Shown here piece after piece: positions 22,471 through 31,662 of a stretch of DNA of 52,111 nt (within the stretch, counting starts at the first letter, position 1; each line of letters starts with the position of its first letter). Below the pieces are notes generated by a model. It was given only the letters and a program-made list of their open reading frames with translations. It searched no databases and was not told where the DNA came from. The position numbers were made by a program, and so were the translations under genes. Origin of the DNA: a bacterium (GTDB lineage Bacteria > 4484-113); the NCBI GenBank assembly GCA_021163765.1, contig JAGGTK010000015.1, positions 1-52,111 on the forward strand, in the 5' to 3' direction.

Positions 22471-24705
22471 ATGGAATCTATTTCTCATGAATTTACAGTG
22501 GGCGGCCGCCCGCTGCGCCTTGAAACTGGCGAGATCGCCAAGCAGGCCAGCGGAGCCGTCCTGGTTTACTACGGCGGAACAGCTCTTCTCGTAACGGCCA
22601 CAGTCTCTGCGGAGCCGCGTGAAGGCATCGATTTCTTTCCCCTGATGGTTGATTTCGAGGAGCGTATGTACGCCGCAGGCAAGTTCCCCGGCGGTTTCTT
22701 TAAGCGCGAGGGACGGCCCAGCGAAGAAGCCATCCTAACCGGAAGGCGAATCGACCGGACTCTGCGCCCGTTGTTCCCCAAGCACTTCAGGAACGATGTC
22801 CAGATTGTCGTGACCACGCTTTCGTGCGACGGGCAGTCGACTCCCGATGTGCTTGGCATCATTTCCGCCAGCGCGGCCCTGAGCATCTCGTGTATTCCCT
22901 TCCCCAAGCCGATTGCGGCGGCGCGCATAGCCTACGTTGACGACGAGTTTGTGGTCAACCCGTCGCAATCCCAGGTCGCATCCGCCACGATGGACCTCCT
23001 CGTTTCCGGCACCCGTGACTACATCAATATGATCGAGGACCAGAGCCGCGAGGTGCCTGAAGACCTGCTGGTTGAAGGATTCAGGCGGGGTCACGAAGAG
23101 GTCAAGAGGATTATCGGAGATATCGAGGCGTTCGCCGAAAAGGTCGGCGTGCCTGAAAAGATGGTGGTGCCGGAACCGCAATTCGACCAGAAGCTGTACA
23201 ACCGCATTAAAGAACTGGTTGAACCGCGTTTGAGCGAGATAATACCCCATGACGACAAGACGGACCTCTACCGTGCCATATCGGTGATTAAAAAGGAAGC
23301 ACGCTCAAAGACGCTGGAGGAGCATCCCGAAGCCGACCCGCTAGTTCTCGGAGGCTACGCCGATACGGTCGTAAAGCAATACGCGCGCGAGTACCTTCTC
23401 CGCGAAGGAGTGCGGGTGGACGGTCGGGGACCGGAAGATATCCGTCCGGTCAGCGGACGGGTCGGCTTTCTGCCACGGGTACACGGCAGCGGGCTGTTCA
23501 CGCGGGGCCAGACTCAGGTGCTTTCAACGGTCACTCTGGGCACCTTTGGTGACCGCCAGCGGATAGACACGCTTACGACGGAGTCGCAGAAGCGCTTTGT
23601 GCACCACTACAACTTCCCGCCTTATTCCGTGGGCGAAGTGCGCTTTATGCGCTCACCCGGTCGCCGTGAGATCGGGCATGGTGCCTTGGCTGAACATGCG
23701 ATTTTGCCGGCTATCCCCGACGAAAAGGAGTTTCCGTACACTTTCCGCGTTGTAAGCGAGGTAACGGAGAGCAACGCCAGCTCAAGCATGGCCAGCGTAT
23801 GTGGCAGTACGCTTGCGCTGCTGGATGCGGGAGTTCCGCTTGTGCGTCCGGTAGCCGGTATCTCCACCGGACTGATATATGAATCTGACGACAAATTTGT
23901 ACTGCTGTCGGACCTCTCGGGCTTTGAGGACTTCAACGGCGATATGGACTTCAAGGTGGCCGGCACAACTAAGGGTGTCACCGCTATCCAGCTCGACGTA
24001 AAGATTGAGGGTCTAACTATTGAGATGATTGAGCAGACGCTGGAGCGCGCCCGTACCGGAAGGCTTTTCATCCTTGAGCAGATGAGCCAGGTGATTCCCG
24101 AAGCGCGTTCCGAGCTATCGCAGTATGCCCCGACACTGGTGATTCTCAGCGTGCACCCGGAGCAAATCGGCGTCGTGATAGGCCCGGCCGGCAAAACCAT
24201 CAGGCAACTGGAGGCTGATACTGGCGCTAACATCGATATCGACGAGGATGGAACGGTCTTTGTGTCCGGCGTCGACCGCGAGGGCGTCAATAAGGCGGCT
24301 GACACCATCCGCGCGATGACAATGGAGATAGAAGTGGGGATGGTCTTCGACGGCAAAGTTGTGTCTATTGTCCCCTTCGGTGCCTTTATAGAGCTTGCGC
24401 CGGGGCGCGACGGGCTGTTGCATATCTCCAATATCGCGGATCACCGAATCGAGCGGGTGGAGGATGTTCTGAGTATCGGCGACCGCGTGCCGGTCAAGGT
24501 GCGCGAGGTGGACCCAAACGGGAAGGTGAACCTGATACGCGATGATATTGACTACTCGCGGAAGAATACCTCGCGCGATTCCGCGCCCTCAGGACGCGAT
24601 AGCGGACGTCGTGATACCCGCCGTCGAGACCAGACGGGCCGGGGCGGTGACAAGCGAGGGCAGCACTCCAGGGGTGGGGGCGACCGGCGGCCGCCGCGCC
24701 GCTGA
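22471..24705 (+). CDS. pnp: Polyribonucleotide nucleotidyltransferase (PNPase)
   Basis: 744-residue phosphorolytic 3'-5' exoribonuclease. It has two RNase PH domains (MESISHEFTVGGRPLRLETG start; second core GVRVDGRGPEDIRP, MRSPGRREIGHGALAEHA), a KH domain (IGVVIGPAGKTIRQLEADTGANIDI) and an S1 domain (VGMVFDGKVVSIVPFGAFIEL). The C-terminal ~40 residues are Arg/Gly/Asp-rich (RRDTRRRDQTGRGGDKRGQ...), a basic tail that may add RNA binding. It forms the RNA degradosome core in many bacteria. Usual length; start ATG with AAGAGG upstream. Follows rpsO. Confidence 0.98.
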   Translation: MESISHEFTVGGRPLRLETGEIAKQASGAVLVYYGGTALLVTATVSAEPREGIDFFPLMVDFEERMYAAGKFPGGFFKREGRPSEEAILTGRRIDRTLRPLFPKHFRNDVQIVVTTLSCDGQSTPDVLGIISASAALSISCIPFPKPIAAARIAYVDDEFVVNPSQSQVASATMDLLVSGTRDYINMIEDQSREVPEDLLVEGFRRGHEEVKRIIGDIEAFAEKVGVPEKMVVPEPQFDQKLYNRIKELVEPRLSEIIPHDDKTDLYRAISVIKKEARSKTLEEHPEADPLVLGGYADTVVKQYAREYLLREGVRVDGRGPEDIRPVSGRVGFLPRVHGSGLFTRGQTQVLSTVTLGTFGDRQRIDTLTTESQKRFVHHYNFPPYSVGEVRFMRSPGRREIGHGALAEHAILPAIPDEKEFPYTFRVVSEVTESNASSSMASVCGSTLALLDAGVPLVRPVAGISTGLIYESDDKFVLLSDLSGFEDFNGDMDFKVAGTTKGVTAIQLDVKIEGLTIEMIEQTLERARTGRLFILEQMSQVIPEARSELSQYAPTLVILSVHPEQIGVVIGPAGKTIRQLEADTGANIDIDEDGTVFVSGVDREGVNKAADTIRAMTMEIEVGMVFDGKVVSIVPFGAFIELAPGRDGLLHISNIADHRIERVEDVLSIGDRVPVKVREVDPNGKVNLIRDDIDYSRKNTSRDSAPSGRDSGRRDTRRRDQTGRGGDKRGQHSRGGGDRRPPRR

Positions 24706-24760
24706 GTTGACGTCGCAGCGCTGTTACAGCATAATCTTGAACCGTTGGGAGGACTTGAAT

Positions 24761-25003
24761 ATGAGAAAAGTTCTTATGGTAATAATGGTTTTGCTGCTGT
24801 TTGTTGCGGGCGCAGTGTTTCTGAATTCCTGTAATATCGGTGACCGCACGCCCAAACCGGGAGAGGGAACTGTGGTTACAGAGCAACCCCCTATGGTTGA
24901 AGGCTCCTCAACCAGTTCCACCTCGAATACGGGCAGTGCACAGCCTGCAGCGCCGGAGGATACTGGCGACGACGACGACGAGATGGATATCTTCGGAGAC
25001 TGA
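24761..25003 (+). CDS. Small lipoprotein with acidic tail
   Basis: 80 residues. An N-terminal lipoprotein signal (MRKVLMVIMVLLLFVAGAVFLNSC; lipobox LNSC) leaves a ~55-residue mature peptide rich in Pro, Ser, Thr and Gly and ending DDDDEMDIFGD. No domain. A strong GGGAGG precedes ATG 24761. It lies 55 bp after pnp and 20 bp before the FAH-family gene. Function unknown; presumably a membrane-anchored, intrinsically disordered peptide. Confidence 0.75.
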   Translation: MRKVLMVIMVLLLFVAGAVFLNSCNIGDRTPKPGEGTVVTEQPPMVEGSSTSSTSNTGSAQPAAPEDTGDDDDEMDIFGD

Positions 25004-25023
25004 CAAGGCACTCGGCAGCGCTG

Positions 25024-25803
25024 ATGCATAATAAACTATCCCGCTTAAGGCGGGTGCTTGCAGGCGAGGAACTCGTTTGGCTCCTCCGAGACCGGGCGGG
25101 CAATTTGCGCGTCATTGAATCTGCGGACGACCTTTCACCAACTAACCGGCCGGTACCGGAAGGCAACCATCGGCTTCTATCCCCGATTGCCCCAGGCAAG
25201 ATAATCTGTCTGGGGCGCAACTACTGTGCGCACACTTTCGAAATGGGCAATGAACCGCCCGAACGTCCGCTTCTGTTCTTCAAGCCGCCCAGCGCCGTTA
25301 TCGGGCCCGGCGAGGCTGTAGTGTTGCCTGAAGCCTCGTCGCGTATTGACTATGAGGGCGAGATCGCCATCGTAATCGGAAAGAACTGCCACGACGCCGG
25401 TGAGAAGGAAGCGAGGGAGTGCATACTGGGTTACACCGCTTTCAACGACGTCACCGCGCGCGACCTGCAAAAGAAGGACGGCCAGTGGGCTCGGGCAAAG
25501 GGCTTTGACACTTTCGCTCCTGCGGGCCCGGAAGTTGTGCTGACTCCGCCGGATTTCGCATGGGAACTGTTGTCGGTGACCACGCGTGTGAACGGCGAAG
25601 TGCGCCAGCAGGGCAGCGTGAAGGATATGGCGTTTTCCATCCCCTACACGGTTTCTTATATCTCGCACATAATGACGCTGAAACCCGGTGATGTAATTTC
25701 CACAGGCACGCCTGAAGGCGTCGGCCAGCTCGTTCCGGGCGACACTGTTTCTGTTGAAGTCAGCGGCCTGGAGCCTCTGGAGAATCCCGTCAGGCCGGCG
25801 TGA
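25024..25803 (+). CDS. Fumarylacetoacetate hydrolase (FAH) family enzyme
   Basis: 259 residues. A short N-terminal region, then the FAH catalytic domain: IICLGRNYCAHTFEMGN, FFKPPSAVIGPGEAVVLP, metal ligands in DYEGEIAIVIGK (Glu-x-Glu), GYTAFNDVTARDLQ, KGFDTFAPAGP, and TGTPEGVG. Members hydrolyse acylpyruvates or isomerise/decarboxylate hydroxyhepta-dienedioates; the exact substrate is not predictable here. Many such stand-alone genes encode acylpyruvase-like or oxaloacetate-decarboxylase-like enzymes. Cytoplasmic. ATG 25024 has only a weak upstream ribosome site. Confidence 0.9.
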   Translation: MHNKLSRLRRVLAGEELVWLLRDRAGNLRVIESADDLSPTNRPVPEGNHRLLSPIAPGKIICLGRNYCAHTFEMGNEPPERPLLFFKPPSAVIGPGEAVVLPEASSRIDYEGEIAIVIGKNCHDAGEKEARECILGYTAFNDVTARDLQKKDGQWARAKGFDTFAPAGPEVVLTPPDFAWELLSVTTRVNGEVRQQGSVKDMAFSIPYTVSYISHIMTLKPGDVISTGTPEGVGQLVPGDTVSVEVSGLEPLENPVRPA

Positions 25804-25918
25804 TTAGCGGGTCTTGGCTGTAATGCGGCGCGCAAACGGTAGTAACCTGCAAAAGCACCCGTAAGGGCGCCAAGACGGAATGTTATAATCCGTGCGGTAA
25901 ACTATTCTGGAGGTGGGC

Positions 25919-27886
25919 GTGTCAGGAGTCAGGTTATTTGGAGCATTAGCGGTCATCGTTGCTTCCCTCACAGCGCTTCTGCTGGCAGGTTGTGGTGGGA
26001 GCGCACAAAAAGCAGCTGTGGGTCCCGGGATGCAGGCCAGCCTGCCGGAGCTGCGAGAATCGGCGCCGGCATCCGTTGAGCAGGTACTCGCAGAATTGGA
26101 TGCTTTTCCCACTCCGGAAGGCGTGGATGCAGAGCTCTTCCAGGAGCTCAAGGACGCGCTCAAGGAAGAACTAACCGAGAACAGGCCGGGCTTGCCAGCC
26201 CGGCTCTTGGCAAGCCCTGAAGGGCAAGACGGGCACAGCATGCTGTGCCCCTACAAATTTGCCTCCGCACCGCCTGCTGGCGAGACCAACAAAGTGACTG
26301 ACCTCGCCGTGCTTGATAACGGTGACGGAACGTTTGACGTAACCTGGCGCTACCGCAACGCCGGCGATTACGACCAGAACGGCACGGTAGGAATCTCAGA
26401 TATCACACCCATCGCAATACATTACGGCGAGGACGAGTCTTTTGCGAACGAGTGGATAAATGGTGACGATGGAGACACCATCGATATCGGTGACATCACG
26501 CCGATAGCGATGAATTTCGGCGTTCAGTGTGCGGGCTATGTTATAGAATCCTGCGGAACCGCTGAAGGCGATTTCACTCCAGAATACACCGAGGATTTCG
26601 AAAACGCTGCCGGTGAAGGACGCTTGGAGTTCAGGACTCCGCTGACACTAACGGTTGGCGACTGGGTGCGCGTCGTGCCGATTGATGGCGCTGGAGATCG
26701 CGGCGACCCCAGCGACCCTGAGGAAGTCATCGAATGGTGGGATGACTTCACTTATGACGTTACCTATAGCAGTGAGACTACATACATAGATGAGGAGAAT
26801 CTCGACCTGCTCCAGGATTATGATACTGAAACCCACAGCTACACGTTCGACGCGCAGGGCGTAGCGGCGGCCGGTCTGGACATCTCGCCCGGACGCATAT
26901 TGCTTATCCACGGCGTGGCGCTTGAAACCGTTGTGGATGCCCGGACGGTGGGCGACGACCTGATTGTCGAGGGCGAAAACGCCTACCTCACCGACGCAAT
27001 CACAGACGGCACCATCGCCTGGGATTACGGCGTGAATTTCACGGCGGACAAGATTCCGTCAATGCTCATTGACGGCAAGGTAATCTGCGCCGACGAGAAC
27101 GGCGTCATTGAATACGAGTTCCCGTGGGGCGATTACACCTACGCGATAAAGGTGGAATTGCGCGACGCCTACGCCGCCATGGAGTTCACAATCAGCAAGG
27201 ACATCGGCGGCGGCTTAGGAGCAAAACTGGTGCTGGAAGGAAACATCGAGCGCTTCCGCGTCAACGACCTGATGGAGATACATGGAAGCCAGCTAACGAG
27301 CTTTGACCATACGTACGAGAAGATGCAGGGGCAGGGCAGCATCTCGCTGGTAGCGGCGGGTTCAATGGAGGATACGATGACTCTGGTGGACCTGCCCGCG
27401 CCGCTGCTCATAGTCCCGTTCGCGGTCGGGCCTGTGCCTGTGGTTCTTACCATCGAGGCAAAGTTCCTCGTGGAAGTAATCGTCCCGCCGATAGACGGGT
27501 CATCACGCGTAACCGTGAGCTTCAGCTATGACAGCGATCTGGGTTTCAGCTATGACGGTATTAGCGTTCATAATACCGGCACGCTGGGCTCGCATTCGTT
27601 TAATGATGAAGTTACGGAGACCGGAGGCTCATCAGCGCTGGGCGTTAACTTCGGCGTGGCATTCCCGAGAATCAAGCTCAGCGCATTCTGGGGGAAGATT
27701 GTCCCCTGGGCGCATATCCAGTTTGTTATCGGTGGCACGTGGGACCCCATTGCTCCCTGCCAGACCGCCGATTACGAGATACGCGGCGTGGGGGACGTGG
27801 ACTTCACGCTGTTCAAACTCAGCGATGTCGTCGGTGACCTTACGTTCTTCCAGCAGACGGAGGAGCTGCTGCGCGCCGGCGATTGA
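25919..27886 (+). CDS. Lipoprotein with dockerin-like calcium-binding repeats
   Basis: ~655 residues. Lipoprotein signal with lipobox LLAGC (~20-24). A Glu/Pro-rich spacer follows, then a segment encoded by palindromic repeat DNA (nt 26185-26250). At ~150-200 there are two dockerin-type loops, DYDQNGTVGISDITPIAIHYG and GDDGDTIDIGDITPIAMNFG, each with spaced Asp/Asn for calcium. The rest (~250-655) is beta-rich and unassigned. GTG 25919 is preferred since GGAGG ends 6 nt upstream; GTG 25913 overlaps that site. TATAAT lies at 25884-25889. Dockerins bind cohesins in cellulosomes, but in non-cellulosomal genomes they occur in many secreted proteins. Surface or periplasmic location inferred. Confidence 0.82.
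   Translation: MSGVRLFGALAVIVASLTALLLAGCGGSAQKAAVGPGMQASLPELRESAPASVEQVLAELDAFPTPEGVDAELFQELKDALKEELTENRPGLPARLLASPEGQDGHSMLCPYKFASAPPAGETNKVTDLAVLDNGDGTFDVTWRYRNAGDYDQNGTVGISDITPIAIHYGEDESFANEWINGDDGDTIDIGDITPIAMNFGVQCAGYVIESCGTAEGDFTPEYTEDFENAAGEGRLEFRTPLTLTVGDWVRVVPIDGAGDRGDPSDPEEVIEWWDDFTYDVTYSSETTYIDEENLDLLQDYDTETHSYTFDAQGVAAAGLDISPGRILLIHGVALETVVDARTVGDDLIVEGENAYLTDAITDGTIAWDYGVNFTADKIPSMLIDGKVICADENGVIEYEFPWGDYTYAIKVELRDAYAAMEFTISKDIGGGLGAKLVLEGNIERFRVNDLMEIHGSQLTSFDHTYEKMQGQGSISLVAAGSMEDTMTLVDLPAPLLIVPFAVGPVPVVLTIEAKFLVEVIVPPIDGSSRVTVSFSYDSDLGFSYDGISVHNTGTLGSHSFNDEVTETGGSSALGVNFGVAFPRIKLSAFWGKIVPWAHIQFVIGGTWDPIAPCQTADYEIRGVGDVDFTLFKLSDVVGDLTFFQQTEELLRAGD
26185..26250. repeat. Cluster of palindromic repeats inside a coding region
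   Basis: Four adjacent inverted repeats: GCCGGGC/GCCCGGC (26185-26204), CTTGCCA/TGGCAAG (26191-26214, alternative pairing), GCCCT/AGGGC (26214-26225), and a perfect 20-bp palindrome GGGCACAGCATGCTGTGCCC (26231-26250). It resembles REP/MITE-like elements. It keeps the lipoprotein frame open, encoding a linker just before the dockerin part. Confidence 0.7.
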
Positions 27887-27898
27887 CCGTAGCCTTAG

Positions 27899-27918
27899 TC
27901 CCGGCGTGACCGGGATTT
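27899..27918 (+). terminator. Stem-loop after the dockerin lipoprotein gene
   Basis: TCCCGG-CGTGA-CCGGGA followed by TTT, starting 13 bp after the stop codon. Short but properly placed for Rho-independent termination. Confidence 0.5.
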
Positions 27919-28007
27919 AAGAGAGACGGACCGAAAAACTGCTGTGCGCTGTAAGGCTGGAGCGGGCGTGCTGAGGGCGTCCGTTCGCTCTGCTAGAATC
28001 CCCGCTA

Positions 28008-29180
28008 ATGAAAAGTGCTGCGAATAATCCGTCCGACGAAACTGCGCGAAAGCGGATGGCGCGGTTCCGCGAGGGGCTGGAAGTCGCCGGGAAGTACACG
28101 TTTCTTAACCATGCTTCCTGCGGGCCGCTTCACAGCGCGGTTCGCCGCGCTGCGGCCAGATGCCTGGGCGAACAGCGGCGCGAAGCATCGCTGGCTGACC
28201 CCGGATGGCAGGAGTTTATGCCGAAGGCGCGCAGCTCCGCCGCTAGGCTTATCGGTGCGGAGACGGACAGTGTCTGCCTGATGCCCAACTGCGCGCTGGG
28301 CCTCATCCGCGCACTCTCAAGCATCAGCTTTCGCAAAGGCGATGAAGTCCTCTACCTGCAACACGAATTCGCAACGCTGTATTTCGCCCTGCAGGGCGTG
28401 TTGAAATACGGTGCGGTGCTGCGCGAGGTGCGCGTTCCCGCCCGTTCAGATCCCACGGACGCAATTATCGCTGCGATTACGCCCCGCACCCGCCTTGTTG
28501 CGATTTCCTGGGTGGGTTTTCTCCTGGGCAAGCGGGTGGACCTTCGGAGACTCTGCGAGGAGAAGCAGCGTCGTGGGTTCTACCTTATCGTGGACGGATA
28601 CCAGGGCGTTGGTGTTGTGCCGCTTAAGCTATCGGAACTTTGCGTGGACTTCTTCGTATGCGGCGGAGCGAAATGGCTGATGTCGCCGCTGGGAAGCGGC
28701 TTTTTCTATGCCAGCGAAGAAATTCTCGAAGGGCACTATCCGGACTGGCCTGGCTGGTTTGGGATGGAAATTGACCAGGACAGGTACTGCAACCGCGACG
28801 TGCCGGCCAGAAGCACGGCGGTGAGATTCGAGACGGGTACCGAGCCTCTTGCGAGCATGTATGGGATGAAGCGCGCTATCGACGAGTTCAACGCCATCGG
28901 CGTGCCCGCAATCTGGCGCCGCATACAGGAGCTAACGGCGCTTTTGCTGGAAGGGCTCAAGGAGCTTCCAGTGAGTATTCAAACACCTGAAGCCGCCGAT
29001 AAGCGCGCCGGCATAATCACTTTCGCAGTTGAGGATGCCCGCAACCTGATGGACGTGCTTAACAAAGAGCGGATTGTGGTCAGCCTGCGCGACGGGCTTA
29101 TTCGCGTCAGCCCGCATTTCTGGAACAACGAAGAGGACATCCACCTCTTCGTCCGCGTCCTGAATGATTTCGCGCGGTAG
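28008..29180 (+). CDS. Class V PLP-dependent aminotransferase (cysteine desulfurase/epimerase-like)
   Basis: 390-residue fold-type I PLP enzyme. Landmarks: FLNHASCGPLH near the start, cofactor Asp in LIVDGYQGVGVVPL, PLP lysine in CGGAKWLMSPLGSGF, substrate-binding Arg region FETGTEP, and C-terminal VSLRDGLIRVSPHFWN. These features place it with the NifS/isopenicillin-N-epimerase-like group, where reactions vary (desulfuration, transamination, epimerisation, kynureninase). No Fe-S assembly genes flank it, so I do not call it IscS. TAGAAT at 27994-27999 lies only 8 nt before the ATG and there is no ribosome site, suggesting a leaderless transcript. Confidence 0.87.
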   Translation: MKSAANNPSDETARKRMARFREGLEVAGKYTFLNHASCGPLHSAVRRAAARCLGEQRREASLADPGWQEFMPKARSSAARLIGAETDSVCLMPNCALGLIRALSSISFRKGDEVLYLQHEFATLYFALQGVLKYGAVLREVRVPARSDPTDAIIAAITPRTRLVAISWVGFLLGKRVDLRRLCEEKQRRGFYLIVDGYQGVGVVPLKLSELCVDFFVCGGAKWLMSPLGSGFFYASEEILEGHYPDWPGWFGMEIDQDRYCNRDVPARSTAVRFETGTEPLASMYGMKRAIDEFNAIGVPAIWRRIQELTALLLEGLKELPVSIQTPEAADKRAGIITFAVEDARNLMDVLNKERIVVSLRDGLIRVSPHFWNNEEDIHLFVRVLNDFAR

Positions 29181-29219
29181 GTGGGGGAAGAAGGCAGCAG
29201 CCTTTTGTTCCAGTTAGTA

Positions 29220-30026
29220 TCAGTCCAGTGGCTTGTAAAGGTGCGGTTTCCTGCAGTTGAAGCAATAGGGAGCGTCGGTTGGCAGCGCCGTGCCGCAGGA
29301 CAGGCACTTGGAGTTCCGGTCGGTCAGCATCAATTGCAGGTCGGCCTGGAAGTGGCCGGTTTCCTCCAGGGGCAGTTCTTCGTCTTCAAAGTCTTCAAGT
29401 TCGGGCTCATCTTCGTCTTCGTCTAAAATGGTGAACTTGTCGGACGGAACCTCCTCCTCTTCTTCGTCTTCGAATTGCGTCGCCGGGTTTGCGCCAGAGT
29501 TCAGGTCTTCCAGTGAACGCAGGTGGTAGCCGATGTCTTCCTTAAGCTGCTCTGCTTCCTTGATCTCGGCAGCGTCCGTTTCCAGTTCGAGGTAGTGTTT
29601 AATAAAATTCATCGCCAGCGGGTAGTCTTCCTGTTCGAACAGGAAATGAGCCGCGTACCACAGCGCGTGCAGGTCGTCCTGATCGGCGCGCAGCGCAAAC
29701 TTGAACGAACGCCACGCTTCGCGCTCGTGCCCCAAGGCCTCGTAAGTAAGGCCGAGAAGGTTCCACACTTGCGGGTCATCGGCGTTAATCTGCGTTGCTT
29801 CGTTTAGCAGCTCCAGTGCCTTGCGGGTGTCTTCGTTGTCGAATGCTTGCTCGCCCTCAGCTAGCAGGGCGTTATACTTATCGAGGGTGGCCTGGTCGTC
29901 GCCCTGTCCCTCAAGCAGTTCGACCGTCTCCTCCTGCGGCAGTTCGCTGACGAGTGCGACTTTACAGTCGACGCAGACTTTGAAACCCTCGCGGTATTCA
30001 GCCTTGCACTTTGGGCAATAGGGCAT
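29220..30026 (-). CDS. TPR protein with terminal zinc ribbons
   Basis: 268 residues. An N-terminal zinc ribbon (MPYCPKCKAEYREGFKVCVDC) is followed by about three TPR-like repeats at ~50-165 (EGEQAFDNEDTRKALELLNEA, DPQVWNLLGLTYEALGHEREA, ALWYAAHFLFEQEDYPLAM). A highly acidic linker (~185-230) precedes a C-terminal second zinc ribbon (CLSCG...CFNCRK). Cytoplasmic scaffold or adaptor by architecture; function unknown. It is transcribed toward, and converges with, the aminotransferase gene, and lies 74 bp downstream of rseP on the same strand. Confidence 0.8.
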   Translation of the reverse strand: MPYCPKCKAEYREGFKVCVDCKVALVSELPQEETVELLEGQGDDQATLDKYNALLAEGEQAFDNEDTRKALELLNEATQINADDPQVWNLLGLTYEALGHEREAWRSFKFALRADQDDLHALWYAAHFLFEQEDYPLAMNFIKHYLELETDAAEIKEAEQLKEDIGYHLRSLEDLNSGANPATQFEDEEEEEVPSDKFTILDEDEDEPELEDFEDEELPLEETGHFQADLQLMLTDRNSKCLSCGTALPTDAPYCFNCRKPHLYKPLD

Positions 30027-30100
30027 AAGCGAAATGTAGGTGAAAATCCGCCGCTTGTAAAGACTTTGAGAGAGGCAACTGGGATTTTTATGGAAATATC

Positions 30101-31432
30101 CTAACCCCAGAGGCGGGAAAGGCCGAGCGCGTCGCGGAAGGTAATTAGCAGAATCAGAGAAATCAGCACGACGAATCCCACTTTGTGCGCCAGCGCTTCT
30201 TTGCGCTTGTCAATCCGTAACCCTATCGTGTTCAGGAAGAGGAACAGGATATGCCCGCCATCAAGCGCCGGTATCGGAAAGAGGTTCAGCAGCCCCAGGT
30301 TCAGCGTAATGACCATAGTGATCATAATCAGGTAATACGGTCCCGCGCTGAACGACTGCGAGATGAGTTCCGCTATGCCAAGCGGGCCGGATACCATCTT
30401 CGCGCCTTCAGCGGTGGCCAGAAGTCTGAGCTGATACACAAAGGCAACCGTTGTGTAGAGAACGTTCTGTAACGCCCGGACGATTGTTTCCTTAATCGGG
30501 AGTTTCTCAAGCTCCATCTGGAAGATAACTCCCAGCGATTCCAGCGTTGTTCCCGCGGGAATGGTTACGGTCAGGCGCCTTCCATTGCGCTCCAGCGTTA
30601 CCTCGACGGGCTCCAGCGAGCCTTCTCCTTCGGGATCGATTAGAAAGTAGACGTCCGTTCCCAGTAAAACCTCGGTTTCGCCGACAGAGATGATCCGGTC
30701 GCCGGGCTTGATGCCCGATGTTGCTGCTACGGAGTTTGAAGTTACCAGCGCTGTCACCGGCGCGATCTTGTTTACCTGCACGTTCATCACGCCCAGGCTC
30801 GGCCTGCCTTCGTTGTATAAAACCTCCTCCCCGTCCTCTTCAACGGTGAAAATCCGCGGAACCACTTTACGCGTTAAGATTTCGCCGCGCCGGTCGAGGA
30901 TGATGGTGATAGGGCGGTTCTGCGCTGAGGCTTCGCGTATGCGCTCTGATAGTGACAGGCTATTGGTGATGCGTTGCCCGTCAACTTTTTCGATGATGTC
31001 GCCGGCCCTGATGTCCATCTCCGCCGCGGGCCCCTCGGGCACCACGCCCTGCACGAGAACTGCCGACTTGGGGAAGCCGATAAACGACAGCACGAAGATG
31101 AGGACTACGGCAAGCGCGATGTTGCCTATTGAGCCGCCTGCAAGGATGAGGAATCTTAATAACGGGTGCTTGGCCCTGAAGGAGTTCTCCGTTATCGGGT
31201 CGTCCGGCTCCATCCCCGAAACGCGGACGAATCCGCCCAGCGGGAAAGCGCATATGTGATAGCGGGTGCCGCGCCACTTGCGGGAGGTAAGTGAAGGCCC
31301 GAATCCCAGCGCGAAATCCGTAACCTCAACCCGGGCTAATTTGGCGAAAAGCAGGTGCCCAGCCTCGTGCACGAAAATGACGAGGCCGAGCACAATTACC
31401 ACTACCAGAATTAGCAGGATGGTATGCATCAT
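30101..31432 (-). CDS. rseP: RseP-type site-2 intramembrane metalloprotease
   Basis: ~443 residues. The zinc-binding HEAGH sits in the first transmembrane helix (VIFVHEAGHLLFAKLARV, ~25). Two PDZ domains lie between helices (~115-190, GPAAEMDIRAGDIIEKVDG; ~205-280, SGIKPGDRIISVG), and NLFPIPALDGGHILF supplies the third metal ligand near the C-terminus. It cleaves membrane anti-sigma factors and clears signal-peptide remnants. Two PDZ domains fit the diderm RseP type. Of the alternatives I choose ATG 31432; an upstream GTG at 31444 is less likely. A minus-strand TGTTATAAT in the 38-bp repeat copy at 31457-31494 is its likely -10. It could act on the anti-sigma protein at 42159. Confidence 0.94.
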   Translation of the reverse strand: MMHTILLILVVVIVLGLVIFVHEAGHLLFAKLARVEVTDFALGFGPSLTSRKWRGTRYHICAFPLGGFVRVSGMEPDDPITENSFRAKHPLLRFLILAGGSIGNIALAVVLIFVLSFIGFPKSAVLVQGVVPEGPAAEMDIRAGDIIEKVDGQRITNSLSLSERIREASAQNRPITIILDRRGEILTRKVVPRIFTVEEDGEEVLYNEGRPSLGVMNVQVNKIAPVTALVTSNSVAATSGIKPGDRIISVGETEVLLGTDVYFLIDPEGEGSLEPVEVTLERNGRRLTVTIPAGTTLESLGVIFQMELEKLPIKETIVRALQNVLYTTVAFVYQLRLLATAEGAKMVSGPLGIAELISQSFSAGPYYLIMITMVITLNLGLLNLFPIPALDGGHILFLFLNTIGLRIDKRKEALAHKVGFVVLISLILLITFRDALGLSRLWG

Positions 31433-31456
31433 TACGACCCGCACTCGCGGAGCGCT

Positions 31457-31494
31457 TCTCAGCTCGCCCCGCGCGCTTTTGCATTATAACAGGG
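31457..31494. repeat. 38-bp direct repeat, copy 1 (rseP promoter side)
   Basis: Identical over 38 bp to 35442-35479, same orientation. It contains CATTATAACA, i.e. TGTTATAATG on the minus strand, an extended -10 for rseP. The two copies bracket the 1,239-aa lipoprotein gene. Confidence 0.9.
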
Positions 31495-31662
31495 TGTGCG
31501 AAGACGGTGCAGGCACGCGGGATGTCCATGCCCGTCCAATCACCCCGAATGCCGCGTATTATGCCAGATTGGGGTAGTAGCAAGGGCAGAGATATGTATG
31601 CATGTTTTATCAGCAAACCGAGGGTATAATAGAGCGATAACAAAGGGAAGGCGGGAACGCGG

